Positions 1 to 10,213 of a stretch of 64,000 nt of DNA are shown piece by piece. Where the stretch lies: the NCBI GenBank assembly GCA_029834535.1, contig JAQMWT010000370.1, positions 1-64,000 on the forward strand, read 5' to 3'. The first letter of the stretch is position 1, and each line of letters opens with the position of its first letter. The position numbers and the translations under genes were made by a program. The DNA is from Chrysophaeum taylorii (lineage: Eukaryota; Sar; Pelagophyceae; Pelagomonadales; Pelagomonadaceae). The notes beneath the pieces were generated by a model. It worked only from the letters and a program-made list of their open reading frames with translations. It was not told the origin of the DNA and made no database searches.

Positions 1-9
1 ATTAAGGGA

Positions 10-215
10 TCGGTCAAGTTTGGTCAAAAAGTTTGGTGAATTTCTTTCATGTTTGCTCGATTTTGATGTATGATTAAGGAAAACTCACATGTGTGGTCAC
101 TTTCCATAGAAGTTAGGTCAGTTAAGTTTGGTCACTCCGAAGTTGCATTAAGATTGATCAATCAGCCCTTCAAGTTTGACCAATTTCCTTGTAAGTTTGG
201 TCAACAAGTTTGATC
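10..215 (+). repeat. Left cluster of AAGTTTGGTCA motifs
   Basis: At least seven copies or near copies (AAGTTTGGTCA, AAGTTTGATCA, AAGTTTGACCA) lie at irregular spacing of about 12-60 bases. The same motif occurs inverted at the far end of the element, which suggests subterminal transposase-binding sites. Confidence 0.7.
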
Positions 216-1055
216 ACTACTCCTCAAACTTCCACAGTATTGACGAAGCTTCGGCTTTTAAATCAAACTTAAGGAGGCTTTTAAGGGGGCGCGTGAGCGC
301 TTTTGGTGCGAAAATGCTAAAACGAAGCTAGGTGCTGCAGCTACGCAGAATCTACCGTGGCGTTACACGCGCGGCATGGACACCCCATGACCGTCTTAGA
401 AGGAGATCCTAAGGCAGCGCGGCGATACGCAAGGAGCTTCGCATATTGAGGGCTGCGACGCGCGGCCTCGCCAGCAGTTTCCCGGCTTGACGCGGTTAAG
501 CTGGGCCCATTCTCGCACCTTCCATCGTAGGAGCATCCCATACCGCGACTCACCATGGTGCTGTTGCCGTGGTCGTCCGCCATTCTTCGGCAAGAGGCAG
601 ACGCCAAAAGACAAAGGTAAATGGTCAGCGTGACACGGATCACCCCATTCTGGATCCCAAAATCCGAGAGGGAGAGCGTCTTTGCGAATCGATTCAGGGT
701 CGAGCGCGCATCAGAGGTTCTAAGGAGGGTGCCTCTTGATAGTGTTGTGGAGGTTGTCGTTGGCGGTCTTGTCGAGGCAACCACACGGCTATGTCGAAGT
801 GCCCCCGGGCGTTAATGAACCATGGATTTGAAGTCGACGCGGGAGCTTGGAAATAAACAAGTCACCTGTGAGCCTTGTTGAACGAGCGGAGAACATGGCG
901 CACTGGGTCCTTTTCTTGGAGCGAGGCTTTCCGGCCGGTGGAGCACGCGTAGGCCGTCCTGATTGATTGGATTCCTGCACGAAGCCTGTTGTTTCCGTGT
1001 CGAGTGCGTTGGGTGTACATGCCCGATAGGACCGTGGGGTCACACGAGCTCGCTG

Positions 1056-3404
1056 CTACAAACATTCTTGGACACTCCCATAAAAACACATCATTGAACT
1101 CGGCTTCAAATATCGCACCGAATCGTTCTCGAAAGGTAAGAAGTACCCCATACTCAGCTCGGCAAGGATTCCCTTGTCTTCGTCGTTCGCATCATACCGC
1201 TCCGTATCGTCCCCGTTGTCGTACGTGACGGCGAACTTGTTTCTGGCGTAGGTGACTGTTCCAGGAACGTAGTGTTTAGGCTGCGCAGCGGGATATGGCA
1301 CATCCGAAGCCATCACCCGGACTGATTTGACACTCCTTCCGCGCGCCGTAAGCATATTGAGGGTGGTGGTGAGCTCGGCGCGCGCACGGTCCCACGCTTC
1401 TTTGTCTGTTGGCCACCAGGGAGGAAACGAGCTTGTAGACGACTCTTTCTGCTGCTTGTTTGGGGACTCGGTCGACGCGGGAGGCTCGGTATACGCGGGA
1501 GGCTCGGTCGACGCGGGAGGCTCGGTATACGCGGGAGGCTCGGTAGGCTCGGTATACGCGGGAGACGCGGGAGGCTCGGTAGGCTCGGTAGACGCGGGAG
1601 GCTCGGTAGACGCGGGAGGCTCGGTAGGCTCGGGAGGCTCGGTTGCTTTGCGGCCTCCTTTCCTCCGCTTTTTACTGGCGACCCGGGCTGCAGTTCCTTC
1701 TGGGTCCAACCCGGCGAACGTCTTGGCCATTTCTTTTCGTGCTCGCTTCCGGTCCTTCTTTGACCCCGACCCCGTATTCTTCCGCAGCGAGGATTCTTGG
1801 CGTTGGTCGTTCTTTGGCCTGCCTGTCCGTCGGGGCCCGATCGCGGATGGCAGCCAAGGCTCAAACTCCTCACCAGCTTCTTTGCATTCGGCTTCAATTT
1901 CTCTTTGCGCCGATTCAATTTCCGTTGCGTTGAGAATCGGAAACACCCCCCCGACCCGATATTGATTTTCCCAACGCTGCGTCGTGGTCCAAAGTGGATA
2001 GAGATCCTCAGCATGCTCACCGCGAGCTATCTGAGCTCCAATCATGCAAACGCACGGCAAGCGAGAGAACGCGTAGTTGCCACAGCTACAGGAAAGTACG
2101 TCGAGTTGCTCCGAATCTTCAAAATTCACGTATCCCTTCTGCCCGATAACAACGACGGACGTAAGTTGCTGATTGTTGTCACCTTTGACATACACAAGAA
2201 CGTCCCCTTATTGGCCCCAGCGCCGCCGCCGTAAGGCTGAACTCTTGTTATCCGGGTCTTGCTTTTTGCAACCTTGACTTGGGCATCATTATTGTAGTTG
2301 GGCCTACGGTTCACGCTTAGATATCACATAGAACAACCCGACAAGTGTGAACATAACAACGGGAGTTTGATCTGAAAAGACAAAGGCCCGTAGGCCCGTA
2401 CGTATTTGAGATGGTTGAGACCCTTGAGATTATTGGCCGAAAACACGCTATTTTGATCGAAGACAAGACGAAACTAATGACGCAACAATTTGCATCCGAA
2501 CACGAGGAAGACTCACGTGAGCCTCTCGCCGGTTTTTGCGCACCGGATGGCCGCTGCGCTCGTATCCGCGTAGGTCGTTGCCTGCTCAGCGAACAAGGTC
2601 TGGAGGGACTTGGGTCCGTTGCATAACCTCGCGTTGATGTGCTTCTTGTTGAAAGCCTCCGCCGGGTTGTTCGTACTCGTGCCAAAGAGTGCCCTGGGCC
2701 CGTCTAACACTGTGACGGTGTCTGCTTCCTGATCGTTCAGATGCTTTCGCGCATATTCGCGCCGACTGGCAACCTGTAGTGCCAGAAAACTCAATGCCAC
2801 GAGGAGATTATGACTCACCCAACGCTGGGCCTTGGGAGAAAGTTCGGCATGAAAAGCGTCGCTGGCCGCCTTCGTAGGCGCCTCAACAAAGCGACGAAAG
2901 ATAGCGGCGTCCCCGGATTCCGCGATCTTTGCGATGTTCTCGCTGCCGTGGTTCACTGTGAATAGGACGTATTCACGAAGAGTAAACAGTTCATCAAAGA
3001 CTGCACGAGAAGGCGTCGGCCTCGGGCGTATGCTGCGCAGGAATCGGAATTAGACGAGGAATCAAATGGTGCTAGCGAGGTCACTCACGGTGACGTGCGC
3101 TATGAGGCCTCCCTTTTGGAAGTCCTGTACTATGACGAATCCCTGACAGGTGCGGGATGTTCTCGACGGTCAGTTTAATGACCTTGCCGATCGATTCCGC
3201 AGACTCGGTCATGTTCCACCGCGAAGTGGATATCATCACGAGGTGGTTGTTGGCATCACGGCCGGTCACAGAAATCATCACCTGGTTGTCGAGGCAGTGA
3301 GCGCCGTCAATAAACGCCTGCCGGCGCAGGAGGCCCGCATTCATCATGCGTATGGCGGGTTTCGACACGACGACATAACCTAAGAAGAACTTCCTATCAG
3401 CCAA
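1056..3404 (-). CDS. MULE transposase with SWIM finger and Tudor-like C-terminus (exons, 5' end unresolved)
   Basis: Three minus-strand pieces form one transposase. The first (3404-3089) has the MULE catalytic start: FIDGAHC, then GRDANNH. A canonical intron (GTGAGT at 3088, ending TGCAG at 3001; 88 bp) joins it in frame to the second (3000-2517), which has NNPAEAFNKKH, the usual MULE (N)NAESFN block. A second donor, GTGAGT, lies at 2516-2511, but I could not settle its acceptor. The last piece (about 2207-1056) carries a SWIM-like finger, CSCG..LPCVC, with Cys replacing the usual final His, then GRPK and basic residues, a Pro-Thr-Glu tandem repeat, and a Tudor/Agenet-like tail (VPGTVTYARNKFAVTYDNGD). 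The N-terminal part may lie in the reading frames at 3449-3685 and 4337-4660. Family assignment is strong; whether the gene is intact is unclear. Confidence 0.65.
1467..1643 (-). repeat. Coding minisatellite (Pro-Ala-Ser/Tyr-Thr-Glu-Pro linker)
   Basis: Plus-strand units such as GACGCGGGAGGCTCGGTA and TACGCGGGAGGCTCGGTA, with shorter GGCTCGGTA units, are repeated about a dozen times in multiples of three bases. In the transposase frame they encode alternating PPASTE and PPAYTE, a flexible linker between the SWIM region and the Tudor-like tail. Confidence 0.85.
3001..3088 (-). other. Spliceosomal intron in the MULE transposase
   Basis: On the minus strand the intron begins GTGAGTGACC and ends CGTGCAG. 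The upstream exon leaves one base of a codon (C) and the downstream exon supplies TC, giving a Leu codon. After that the frame runs straight into FDELFTLREYVLFTVNHGSEN and the NNPAEAFN block. The exact phase match is good evidence that the splice is real. Confidence 0.7.
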
Positions 3405-3696
3405 GGCAGGTGACTGCAGCGTTTCAGGGATCTTGTAGTCGTTGAGGTCTAAGTTCTTGTACCGGCTCCTGTCGGTGCCATCCTGAACTCTTGTTCCGAC
3501 TTGTGCTCAGACTTGAGCCTCTTCATGAATACCTTCAGGAGATCTCCTTGTTTCGCGCCATACAACTTAACCGCATGACCGTGGGCTCGCAACGCGCTGG
3601 CAAGCGTGCAACTCCGCCTAAGAGAATGACAAGTGTGACTTTGATGCACACACGTGAATGTAGATGTGGCGAAGTATACTAACACACTAAGCTACG

Positions 3697-3895
3697 ATTT
3701 TCAAGTGTGGTCACGAAACCAAAGAGTGATCAGAAAGCTACAAGTTTAATCACAAAGTTTGATCACACGAACATAAGTTTGATCATTAAGTCACAAGTTT
3801 GGTCACCAAGTCAAAAGTTTGGTCATAAAGTCACACGTTTGGTCATACAGTCACAAGTTTTGTCACAAAGTTTGGTCAGAACATTACAAGTTTGA
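3697..3895 (+). repeat. Internal cluster of AAGTTTGGTCA motifs
   Basis: About ten copies of AAGTTTGGTCA or AAGTTTGATCA occur, often followed by a T/A-AAGTCAC spacer so that the period is close to 20 bases. They have the same orientation as the left cluster and lie just upstream of the minus-strand piece at 3449-3685. They could be part of the promoter or the remains of a nested end. Confidence 0.65.
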
Positions 3896-4744
3896 TCACA
3901 CACATGCACCTCCTCGCAGGACAACAGCCACAAACAAGACCTGCGCAAGACACCGCTGATACCGCGTTCCTCTCCTCGTTTCCCAAGAGCGCTAGGATGG
4001 ACTTGAGCTAGATGTTCTCGACGGATGAGAGTGTATGCTCACGGTTCGTCATCTCATTGAGCCTTTCCTTGATGACGTTGTTGTGGACATCTACCAGACG
4101 CAGTAGTGCCTCCTGACTTGCTCTCCATAGAGCCCTTCTTGATGATGGTCGTCACGGCCTCTAAGAAGTGCTCTGCGCGGTAGTTCGACTTGGGCTGGGT
4201 TTTCGTCGGTGTAAAAACTCCTGTGTGAGGTTCATCATGCGTGACGACGAAGTCTATAAGCCCATCACGACGAGCAGCGCGCTTAAAAGCAAGCCCTCTA
4301 CTTTACACTTGAACGACAACGCCGTCGCGGTATTGATCATGTTATGCACGCTGTTGCTTCCCCCGTGTCGACCATCTTCTGCTGCAACTCGGCCTCTTCC
4401 CGAACGCACATACTAAATTCGGATTTCGTCGGGTAGCGTGAAAGCAGCGAAACGTGGTGCTTGAACATTCTGAGCTGCGACAGCGTACGCGGCGATCTGT
4501 CACAGTCGTTAACCTTCGTCAGGCCACGCTTGCCGTTCTTGGTGTCGTCGTCGCCCGACGTCAGCGTGATACCAGCACGATCCCGCTCGACCTGAGCGAA
4601 GCCCTCGTCGATATCGACCTCCTCGTCATCCGTGTCGAAGTCGAAGGACGCTCCGGTCACGACGCGACATGCAGAACCTCCAAATGCTTGATCACAGCGG
4701 GCCTTGTTTTGTCAGCGAGCCCTATCCTTGCTTTCCTCAAGCAT

Positions 4745-4826
4745 AAGTTTAGTCAGCCAAGATACGGATTGACTAAACTTAAGTGACCAAACTTGTTGGG
4801 GATTTACGGTGACCAAACATACGTGG
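4745..4826. repeat. Right-end motif cluster with a perfect inverted repeat
   Basis: AAGTTTAGTCA at 4745-4755 and its exact reverse complement at 4770-4780 enclose a 14-base loop. TGACCAAACTT and TGACCAAACAT follow. The inverted orientation relative to the left cluster marks this as the probable right end of the MULE. Confidence 0.6.
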
Positions 4827-4830
4827 TGGT

Positions 4831-6609
4831 TGGAAACTTGACTTTTCCCATTAATTAATTAATTAATAAACGAGCCTTGTGTGGCTTGGTTTACGACACC
4901 AACGTGATTGTCTTCGCGATGTGGTCCGCTTTGGACATTTTGGTTCGAGGATGGTGGTTGAGGATACATACGGTGTTTTACCACGAGTGTACGAAAGCAT
5001 ATCGGGAAATGTGTGAGAATATTGGCAGTTTGGGAAACTGTTCCGAAGGTGATCTCTTTTCTGTGCTTCTTCTCTTCTCGCTCTTTCCGCGTCCATTCTT
5101 CTCCCTTTTCCCCGCCACAACAAGGTTTCTGCGTGGTGATTCCGAGGTAAGCTAACTACAACACCTTTGTTTGTCTTTGTTTGTCTTTGTTTGTCTTTGT
5201 TTGTTTGTTTGTTTGTTTGCAAGGCGGGTCGTGACGTACGTACCCCAGACGCTCGCACGGTGAGCAGCAACGATGTTGTCGTCCTGGGGAAAATGCAACT
5301 GCCTTGCCTGTCATCCTGTAGAAAAGAATGGCGCGTTCATCTCGTGTTGCATTCTCGCTCACGTCTTCGCCGTCGTTGGCTTCTCTGCTGACCGACCGCA
5401 TAGGTCTTTAAGGTCGACTGCTAAGAGGGGGTGAGTTTGTGGTACCGATCGGGACTCGGCTCGACGCGCTGCGGCACTTTTCGTCCGTCAGTCGTCAAAC
5501 CCTCGTATCAAAGCAGCGCCTTTTCGCCTCGCCCGGCAGTCGGTAATCGAAGCCCGTCCCCTTCGATAGGTCCTACGGCCACCGCGTGACAAAGACTCGC
5601 TCGTCGAGCTATGCGAATAAATCCAAAGTTTAGGCCGATTTCAAGTGTGTCGACAAGCGAGCGCATTTGGACCGATGACCGGCAGCTGAAACAAGTTAAA
5701 ACGCTGGTCTTTGGCTCCGACTCCTTGACCACCAACTCAACAGTAAGCTCGGGCCTATTGGAAGCACCCCCCCTGCTTGCGAGAGGCACGGCTTGTACCG
5801 ACACAGGACTGGCGTCTTGGCGGCAGACTATGCGTGTGTGCTCCCACGACCGAAGCGGATAGCTGCTCTCATCGCGGGCGACCCGCGTCGTTTGTTCGAG
5901 GAGGTCACCGCGAAGTCCAAAGACGATGCTGTCTGTCTCCTCGGCTTTGGTTCCGCGAGGCGAAATTTGAAAGTCCCGTTCATCGCCGAGATCGAGCTCA
6001 GCTCGACACGACTAGCGATCGTACCTCGCCGCTATCAAGCGTTGACGCGTTCGAGGGCGACGAGTTTGTGATTCGGGTCCGGGGGTCTACCTATATACGG
6101 AGGCGCCAACCGGACCGTCGACGACGGCGGTGTTGGTGGAGCCATGCGCTGGTTGCCATAACGTCGTAGAAAACCATTCTCCTAAACCCTGCGATCGCTA
6201 GCCATATGGTTGCGGACGGAGCCTGCTTCCGCGGCCGCGTCCCGGTGAGACGGTGCCTGCTCGCCTCCCGGGCTGGCCGGCCGGTTATTAGCACCCGGAA
6301 AAAAAGTCTGCAGTCTGTCATCATGGGGTTCGCGCGGTTAAGCAGAACGCGACGGACAGGTCGATTGTTCGTGGACCAACACGTTCGCGGCCTGCGACGC
6401 TTTTGCACGACCTCGCACAAGACCGCGGTCCGCAGTGGCGGCCCGCCGTCAACAGGCCTCGTCCTCGCCTCTGCCCCAACTGCGTGATTTTGTTTCCTCT
6501 GTGATTCCGGATCAGTTTCTGCCGGTCCCTGCCTGGCTCCCATCCTCTCGAAACCACGAAAATTGGTGCCGTTGAAAGTTGAAGTTGAATCCGTTGAGAT
6601 CCCAACGGC
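4831..6609. other. Intergenic stretch without a recognisable gene
   Basis: No reading frame here has family-level similarity that I can see, and the frames present are short and overlap one another. It holds a TTAATTAA-rich run near 4851-4869 and a TTTG/TTTGTC microsatellite at 5166-5219. Frames at 5611-6169 have ordinary composition but no motif. Confidence 0.5.
5166..5219 (+). repeat. TTTG / TTTGTC microsatellite
   Basis: The TTTGTTTGTC pattern is repeated three times and then collapses into a pure TTTG run. Confidence 0.9.
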
Positions 6610-7090
6610 ATGATTCTCTTGGTGATGAGCTGCGTGGGCGCGTTGGAGGTCCAGCGCGGCGCGTTTCTAAAGACGGGGAGTCTCGCCCTCGCGTCTGTCG
6701 CCGAGCCGACGGCGTCTGCTGTGTCGAAATCCGTTGACCGCGAGGTTGCGCGGAAGATTCTTCAGATCGAACGGCTGAACGTCGACTCGAACGGCAACGG
6801 CGACAAGGCAAAGCACCTACCGCAGCTCAAGATCGGAAAAGATGTTGAAGTCTTCGTGCCGCATCATGGACCCCGAGAAACCACACTACATCCAGTTCAT
6901 TTGGCTCAAGGACGAGGGTTCGGATGCGATCGTCGCGGCAAAGAAGTTTGAACCGACCGATCCCTCGCCACCAACGCTCGTTGCCAAGGACATCAAGCCC
7001 GGCACAATGCTCGTCCCCTACGCCATTGCCCACGGCTCCGGATCGGCAACTCGGACGTTGTTGCCTAGAGACTCTTTATCCTTTGCTTGA
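6610..7090 (+). pseudogene. Decayed superoxide reductase (desulfoferrodoxin-type domain) with Tat-like leader
   Basis: Two plus-strand frames together resemble a class of superoxide reductase that reduces superoxide at a mononuclear iron held by four His and one Cys. The first frame (6610-about 6868) has a leader with AFLKTGSLALASVA, like a twin-arginine signal but with QR in place of RR, then KHLPQL and VFVPH, two expected His ligands. The second frame (about 6870-7090) continues MDPEKPHYIQFIWL, a third His, and ends LVPYAIAHG where the family has a Cys-Asn-x-His block. The frame changes at the VPH-PM position, consistent with two lost bases, and the Cys ligand is absent. It was probably a plastid or secreted enzyme and is now non-functional. 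Similarity is by eye; a chance match of so many ligand positions is unlikely. Confidence 0.5.
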
Positions 7091-8345
7091 GAAACCCTAA
7101 GCGTTTCGTCGTCTGCTGATTAATACATCGCCGCCAGCTCAGTTTTACAGTATGCTGGACACTAAACGGATCGCACAAACGGGAAGTTCAATGTGCGACC
7201 TGTGCTTCTTCCGCATTTTCTTTTAACTCGTGTCGTCGTCGCGTAAAGTAATAATGTAAAGGCTGCTCGTCGGGCTGAAAATTTGAGTTTTCTGCATCGC
7301 TACGACGATTCCATCGTCGCACCCTCGTTCGTGCCTTACAACAACACACTATGTCAAGAGCACCCACCTGGGATCAGTTTTGATGGTTGTTTGGTGATTA
7401 ATCGTCGTCGTCTTCTTCGAAGTCTTCGTTGAGGGGGGATCTCAGACCTTGAACTTGTTGAGGATGTGCCGTACTTGTTTCGAGCCCACCACCTAATAAA
7501 TAAATAAATAAATAAACAAACAAACTCCCTGTTCGTGCGCAGGGTCACAAGCACGTCCAGCTCCACGTCGCTCAGGAGGGTGTTGCAACACCCTCGGTCA
7601 TAACGATGTTGGCAGCTGAGATGATGCGCTCGCAGAAGTCCCCTCTCAGCAGAGGCAGTGTACCGATATTGATTGAACCTCGGGCCATGATGTCCGGAAG
7701 GTGGTAGTCCTGGTTGCCTTGGATTGCGCGTAGAGCTTGCCGACGTTGAGCATCGTCAGGTCCCAGAGCTTGGGGATTCTTGAGGTTTGGAGAAATTTAT
7801 TTATTTCTCCGAGAGGTAGGTAGGTCGGTCGGTCGGTCGGTCGGTCGGTCGGTCGCCAGGAAACTCCTTGGCCACTCAATCGATGCTGCGAGCGTACTGG
7901 AGACCCAGTTCACGAAGAAGACGCGTTCGAACTCCGCATTGAAGTCCGGCACCCCCCCCCTCTGAATCTCCAGTTTGCTGCTGCTGCTGCTCCTCGGGCT
8001 GAGGAATTGACGTTGCCCTCCATAAATTCTTGGCGTGTTAGTCGTCGTACTGGCTGTCCCTGGGCACGATGGCGTTGCCGTCCTCCTCCTCACCGTCGTC
8101 ATCACCACCACCACCAACCACCCTCGCTCTCATCCTCCACGTTGTGGCACGCCACCACCACCGGAGGCGACTGACTGCTCCGCGTCGGGACTCGGCTTGG
8201 CCGTCGCATGCCATAAAAAACCGCGGCAATTATCACCTGAATGAAGGTCCGTTGTATTCTCCCAACGGAGTTAAGGATCCCGCGCGAGAAGCGGGAAAAA
8301 AAAAATTCAACACTAATTCGTGTTGTTGTTGTTGTTAGTTAGGGG
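7091..8345. other. Intergenic stretch with simple repeats
   Basis: There is no convincing gene. It contains an AATA/AACA run (about 7493-7527), a GGTA/GGTC microsatellite (7815-7855) and GTC/GCT trinucleotide runs near 7977-7995 and 8080-8125. It leads into the PH-domain gene at 8346. Confidence 0.55.
7815..7855 (+). repeat. GGTA/GGTC microsatellite
   Basis: Two to three GGTA units are followed by about eight GGTC units. Confidence 0.9.
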
Positions 8346-9950
8346 ATGGCTTTCATGCACATGCAGGGGTGGGTGAAGCGGAAAGTGAAGCAGAACGACA
8401 CGTGGGTGCGGCGGTGGCTGGAGGTGGACAGGCACTTGTTGTACTCGTACCAGGCGTGCCCCGCGGAGACGGCGCAGGCGCGGGTGATCAACATGCTGGA
8501 CTTGCGGAAGACCAAGGAGATTCGCCTCGTGGAGGGCGACGCGACGCTGTTTTGCATCGTGCCGTTGTCTGCCGACAACTCGCACCCGGGGTACTTGATG
8601 TGGGTCGACACGCCGCAGATGGCGCAGGACTGGGTGACGGGTCTGAACAAGGTGAGGGAGCGCGGGCTCGAACAGAGTCCGTTGGAGGAGGAAACGGCCG
8701 TGCTCAAGCAGCCTTTGACGCCGGTGATCGAGGACCCGACGCCAGCATTTTTCCAGGTGTTTTTGGAGGCCGTCCGCGAGTCGTGGAGCAGCGAGAAGAC
8801 GTTGGAAAAGCTCGCGCCGTCGATAACCAACTCGCACGAGCTGTGCCTGTTCTTCTCGGCGGCGAGCTCCGCGCACAAGCATGGCGACATCACAAACGAG
8901 GAAAAGCGGAAGATGATCGGGGACGTGTTGTCGCGGGCCGACGCGAGCGCCCTGAAATTGGTGTTGGGCAAGGCCGAGCGCGACGGGATCGTCGATCGAG
9001 ACGAGGCCGATCGCCTTCGCAACAACCCGGACGCTTCCGAAGAGCGTTCCAAGTCGCTGGTGGCGCGGATAACCTCCCTCGAGCTCACCGAGGAGCTCGC
9101 CGGACACGCGCGGAGTCTGGCGAGGTGTACGCGGGCATTCAAGGATGGCGCCGCGCCTCTCGAGTACGCGGGACGAGTCGACGACGAGCTCGCGACCTTG
9201 AAGGCAGCCTGCCACCTCGAGCGTCGGGCGGCGGCGGGGCTCTTGTCCTCGGTCGTCGGTGCGCTCACTTTTGGGGTCGAGATCGGCATCGTCGACGCCG
9301 AAAAGGGCGTTCTCGGGGTCGACCTGAGCGCCGTCGTCGATTTCTCGGACACGCGACACCTGATCGACGCCGTCAAAATCGACGACGAGGTTGGACCGCG
9401 TCTCGAGTATGCCTGGTTCGCGGCCCCACTGCGGTGGATTGTCGAGAACCGCAAGATCGACGTCAAGTACCTCCCCGCGTGCGCGTTCCTCAAGACGATC
9501 GCCGTCGCCAACGACGACAAACCAGCAGAACAGGAGCCAGACGACGAGGACGAGGCGGCATCCATCGCACATCTCGAGGAGACGCCGCCGCCTCCTCCCG
9601 CGGCCGTCGGGGAGAAACTTGTCCCTGCGGTATCGTCTTCGGTCGACAGTCCCGTCTTCAACTTTTCGAGCGCCGAGGCTGCGTTTGAAGCTCTAAAGCG
9701 CGAGCTCAGCTGCGAGGAGGCGGTCGAACTCGAACCCGACGAAGACTTTGTCATGGCCTTTGAAAACTGCTTCAGCGAGGTCGACTTCGACTTGGCGACG
9801 AGGTCAGGGCTGCCTTTGTTGCCAAGCTCAAAATCGCAACGGTCGCGTCAGCCGCCTCTCCTGGAAAAACACAACAAATGGCAGAAGGCTAACATGCCGC
9901 TCCCAAAGTACATCGCCTCCCGTGCTACCAACAAGAAGATTTCTTTCTAG
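8346..9950 (+). CDS. PH-domain protein of unknown function (534 aa)
   Basis: The protein opens with a pleckstrin-homology-like domain at residues about 6-105: GWVKRKVKQNDTWVRRWLEV, several beta-strand-like stretches (YLMWVDT), and a C-terminal helix with the conserved Trp in AQDWVTGLNKV. Such domains usually bind phosphoinositides or partner proteins at membranes. Residues about 130-400 are helical and charged without a motif I can name; an acidic Pro-rich linker follows near 400-430. The reading frame is single-exon and uninterrupted. The PH core resembles that of the protein at the right edge of the window (both have NTWVRRWL or NDTWVRRWL), so the two are probably related. A long antisense frame on the other strand is a composition shadow. 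Confidence 0.8.
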   Translation: MAFMHMQGWVKRKVKQNDTWVRRWLEVDRHLLYSYQACPAETAQARVINMLDLRKTKEIRLVEGDATLFCIVPLSADNSHPGYLMWVDTPQMAQDWVTGLNKVRERGLEQSPLEEETAVLKQPLTPVIEDPTPAFFQVFLEAVRESWSSEKTLEKLAPSITNSHELCLFFSAASSAHKHGDITNEEKRKMIGDVLSRADASALKLVLGKAERDGIVDRDEADRLRNNPDASEERSKSLVARITSLELTEELAGHARSLARCTRAFKDGAAPLEYAGRVDDELATLKAACHLERRAAAGLLSSVVGALTFGVEIGIVDAEKGVLGVDLSAVVDFSDTRHLIDAVKIDDEVGPRLEYAWFAAPLRWIVENRKIDVKYLPACAFLKTIAVANDDKPAEQEPDDEDEAASIAHLEETPPPPPAAVGEKLVPAVSSSVDSPVFNFSSAEAAFEALKRELSCEEAVELEPDEDFVMAFENCFSEVDFDLATRSGLPLLPSSKSQRSRQPPLLEKHNKWQKANMPLPKYIASRATNKKISF

Positions 9951-10213
9951 AAGAAGGAGGAGGAGGAGGAGGAAAAGATCCTCATTCCCCCTCCCGGCGC
10001 CCTCTATCTATTTTTTTCTTTCTTCTTTGAGGGCACCCAACCCCCAATTATATACACATCTCCCAAAACCGGCGCGCCGGTTTTGTTTCGGATGAGCACC
10101 GACGACGACGACGACGACACGTGACAAAAATGATGTGGGAGGCAGGCAGGCAGGTTTTTATGACGACTGGGAGAAAGCGTCCGTCGAAACAAACCCTCGT
10201 CGTACAACGGATC

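Larger units (their letters stand above)
1..4830 (-). mobile_element. MULE-type DNA transposon (left end at or beyond the window edge)
   Basis: A Mutator-like element is defined by a transposase on the minus strand (about 1056-3404 and probably further upstream) and by clusters of an 11-bp motif, AAGTTTGGTCA and variants. The motif lies in plus orientation at about 10-215 and in inverted orientation (TGACCAAACTT, TGACTAAACTT) at about 4770-4826, as expected for terminal or subterminal transposase sites. A third cluster in plus orientation lies inside at about 3697-3895. Sequence beyond 4830 lacks the motif and begins with a TTAA run near 4851. The target-site duplication cannot be checked because the left end meets the window edge. 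Positions 241-1055 hold only unconvincing reading frames and may be 3' UTR or a second, unrecognised gene. Confidence 0.7.

Noticed and set aside
4863-5401. Frames rich in Lys/Thr/Gln or Phe/Val/Cys around the TTTGTC repeat
   Set aside because: They are direct readings of the microsatellite on either strand.
8339-9754. Long minus-strand frames (471 and 419 codons) opposite the PH-domain gene
   Set aside because: They lie opposite a plus-strand protein with a recognisable PH domain and have Arg/Ser-rich shadow composition, a common effect of high GC.
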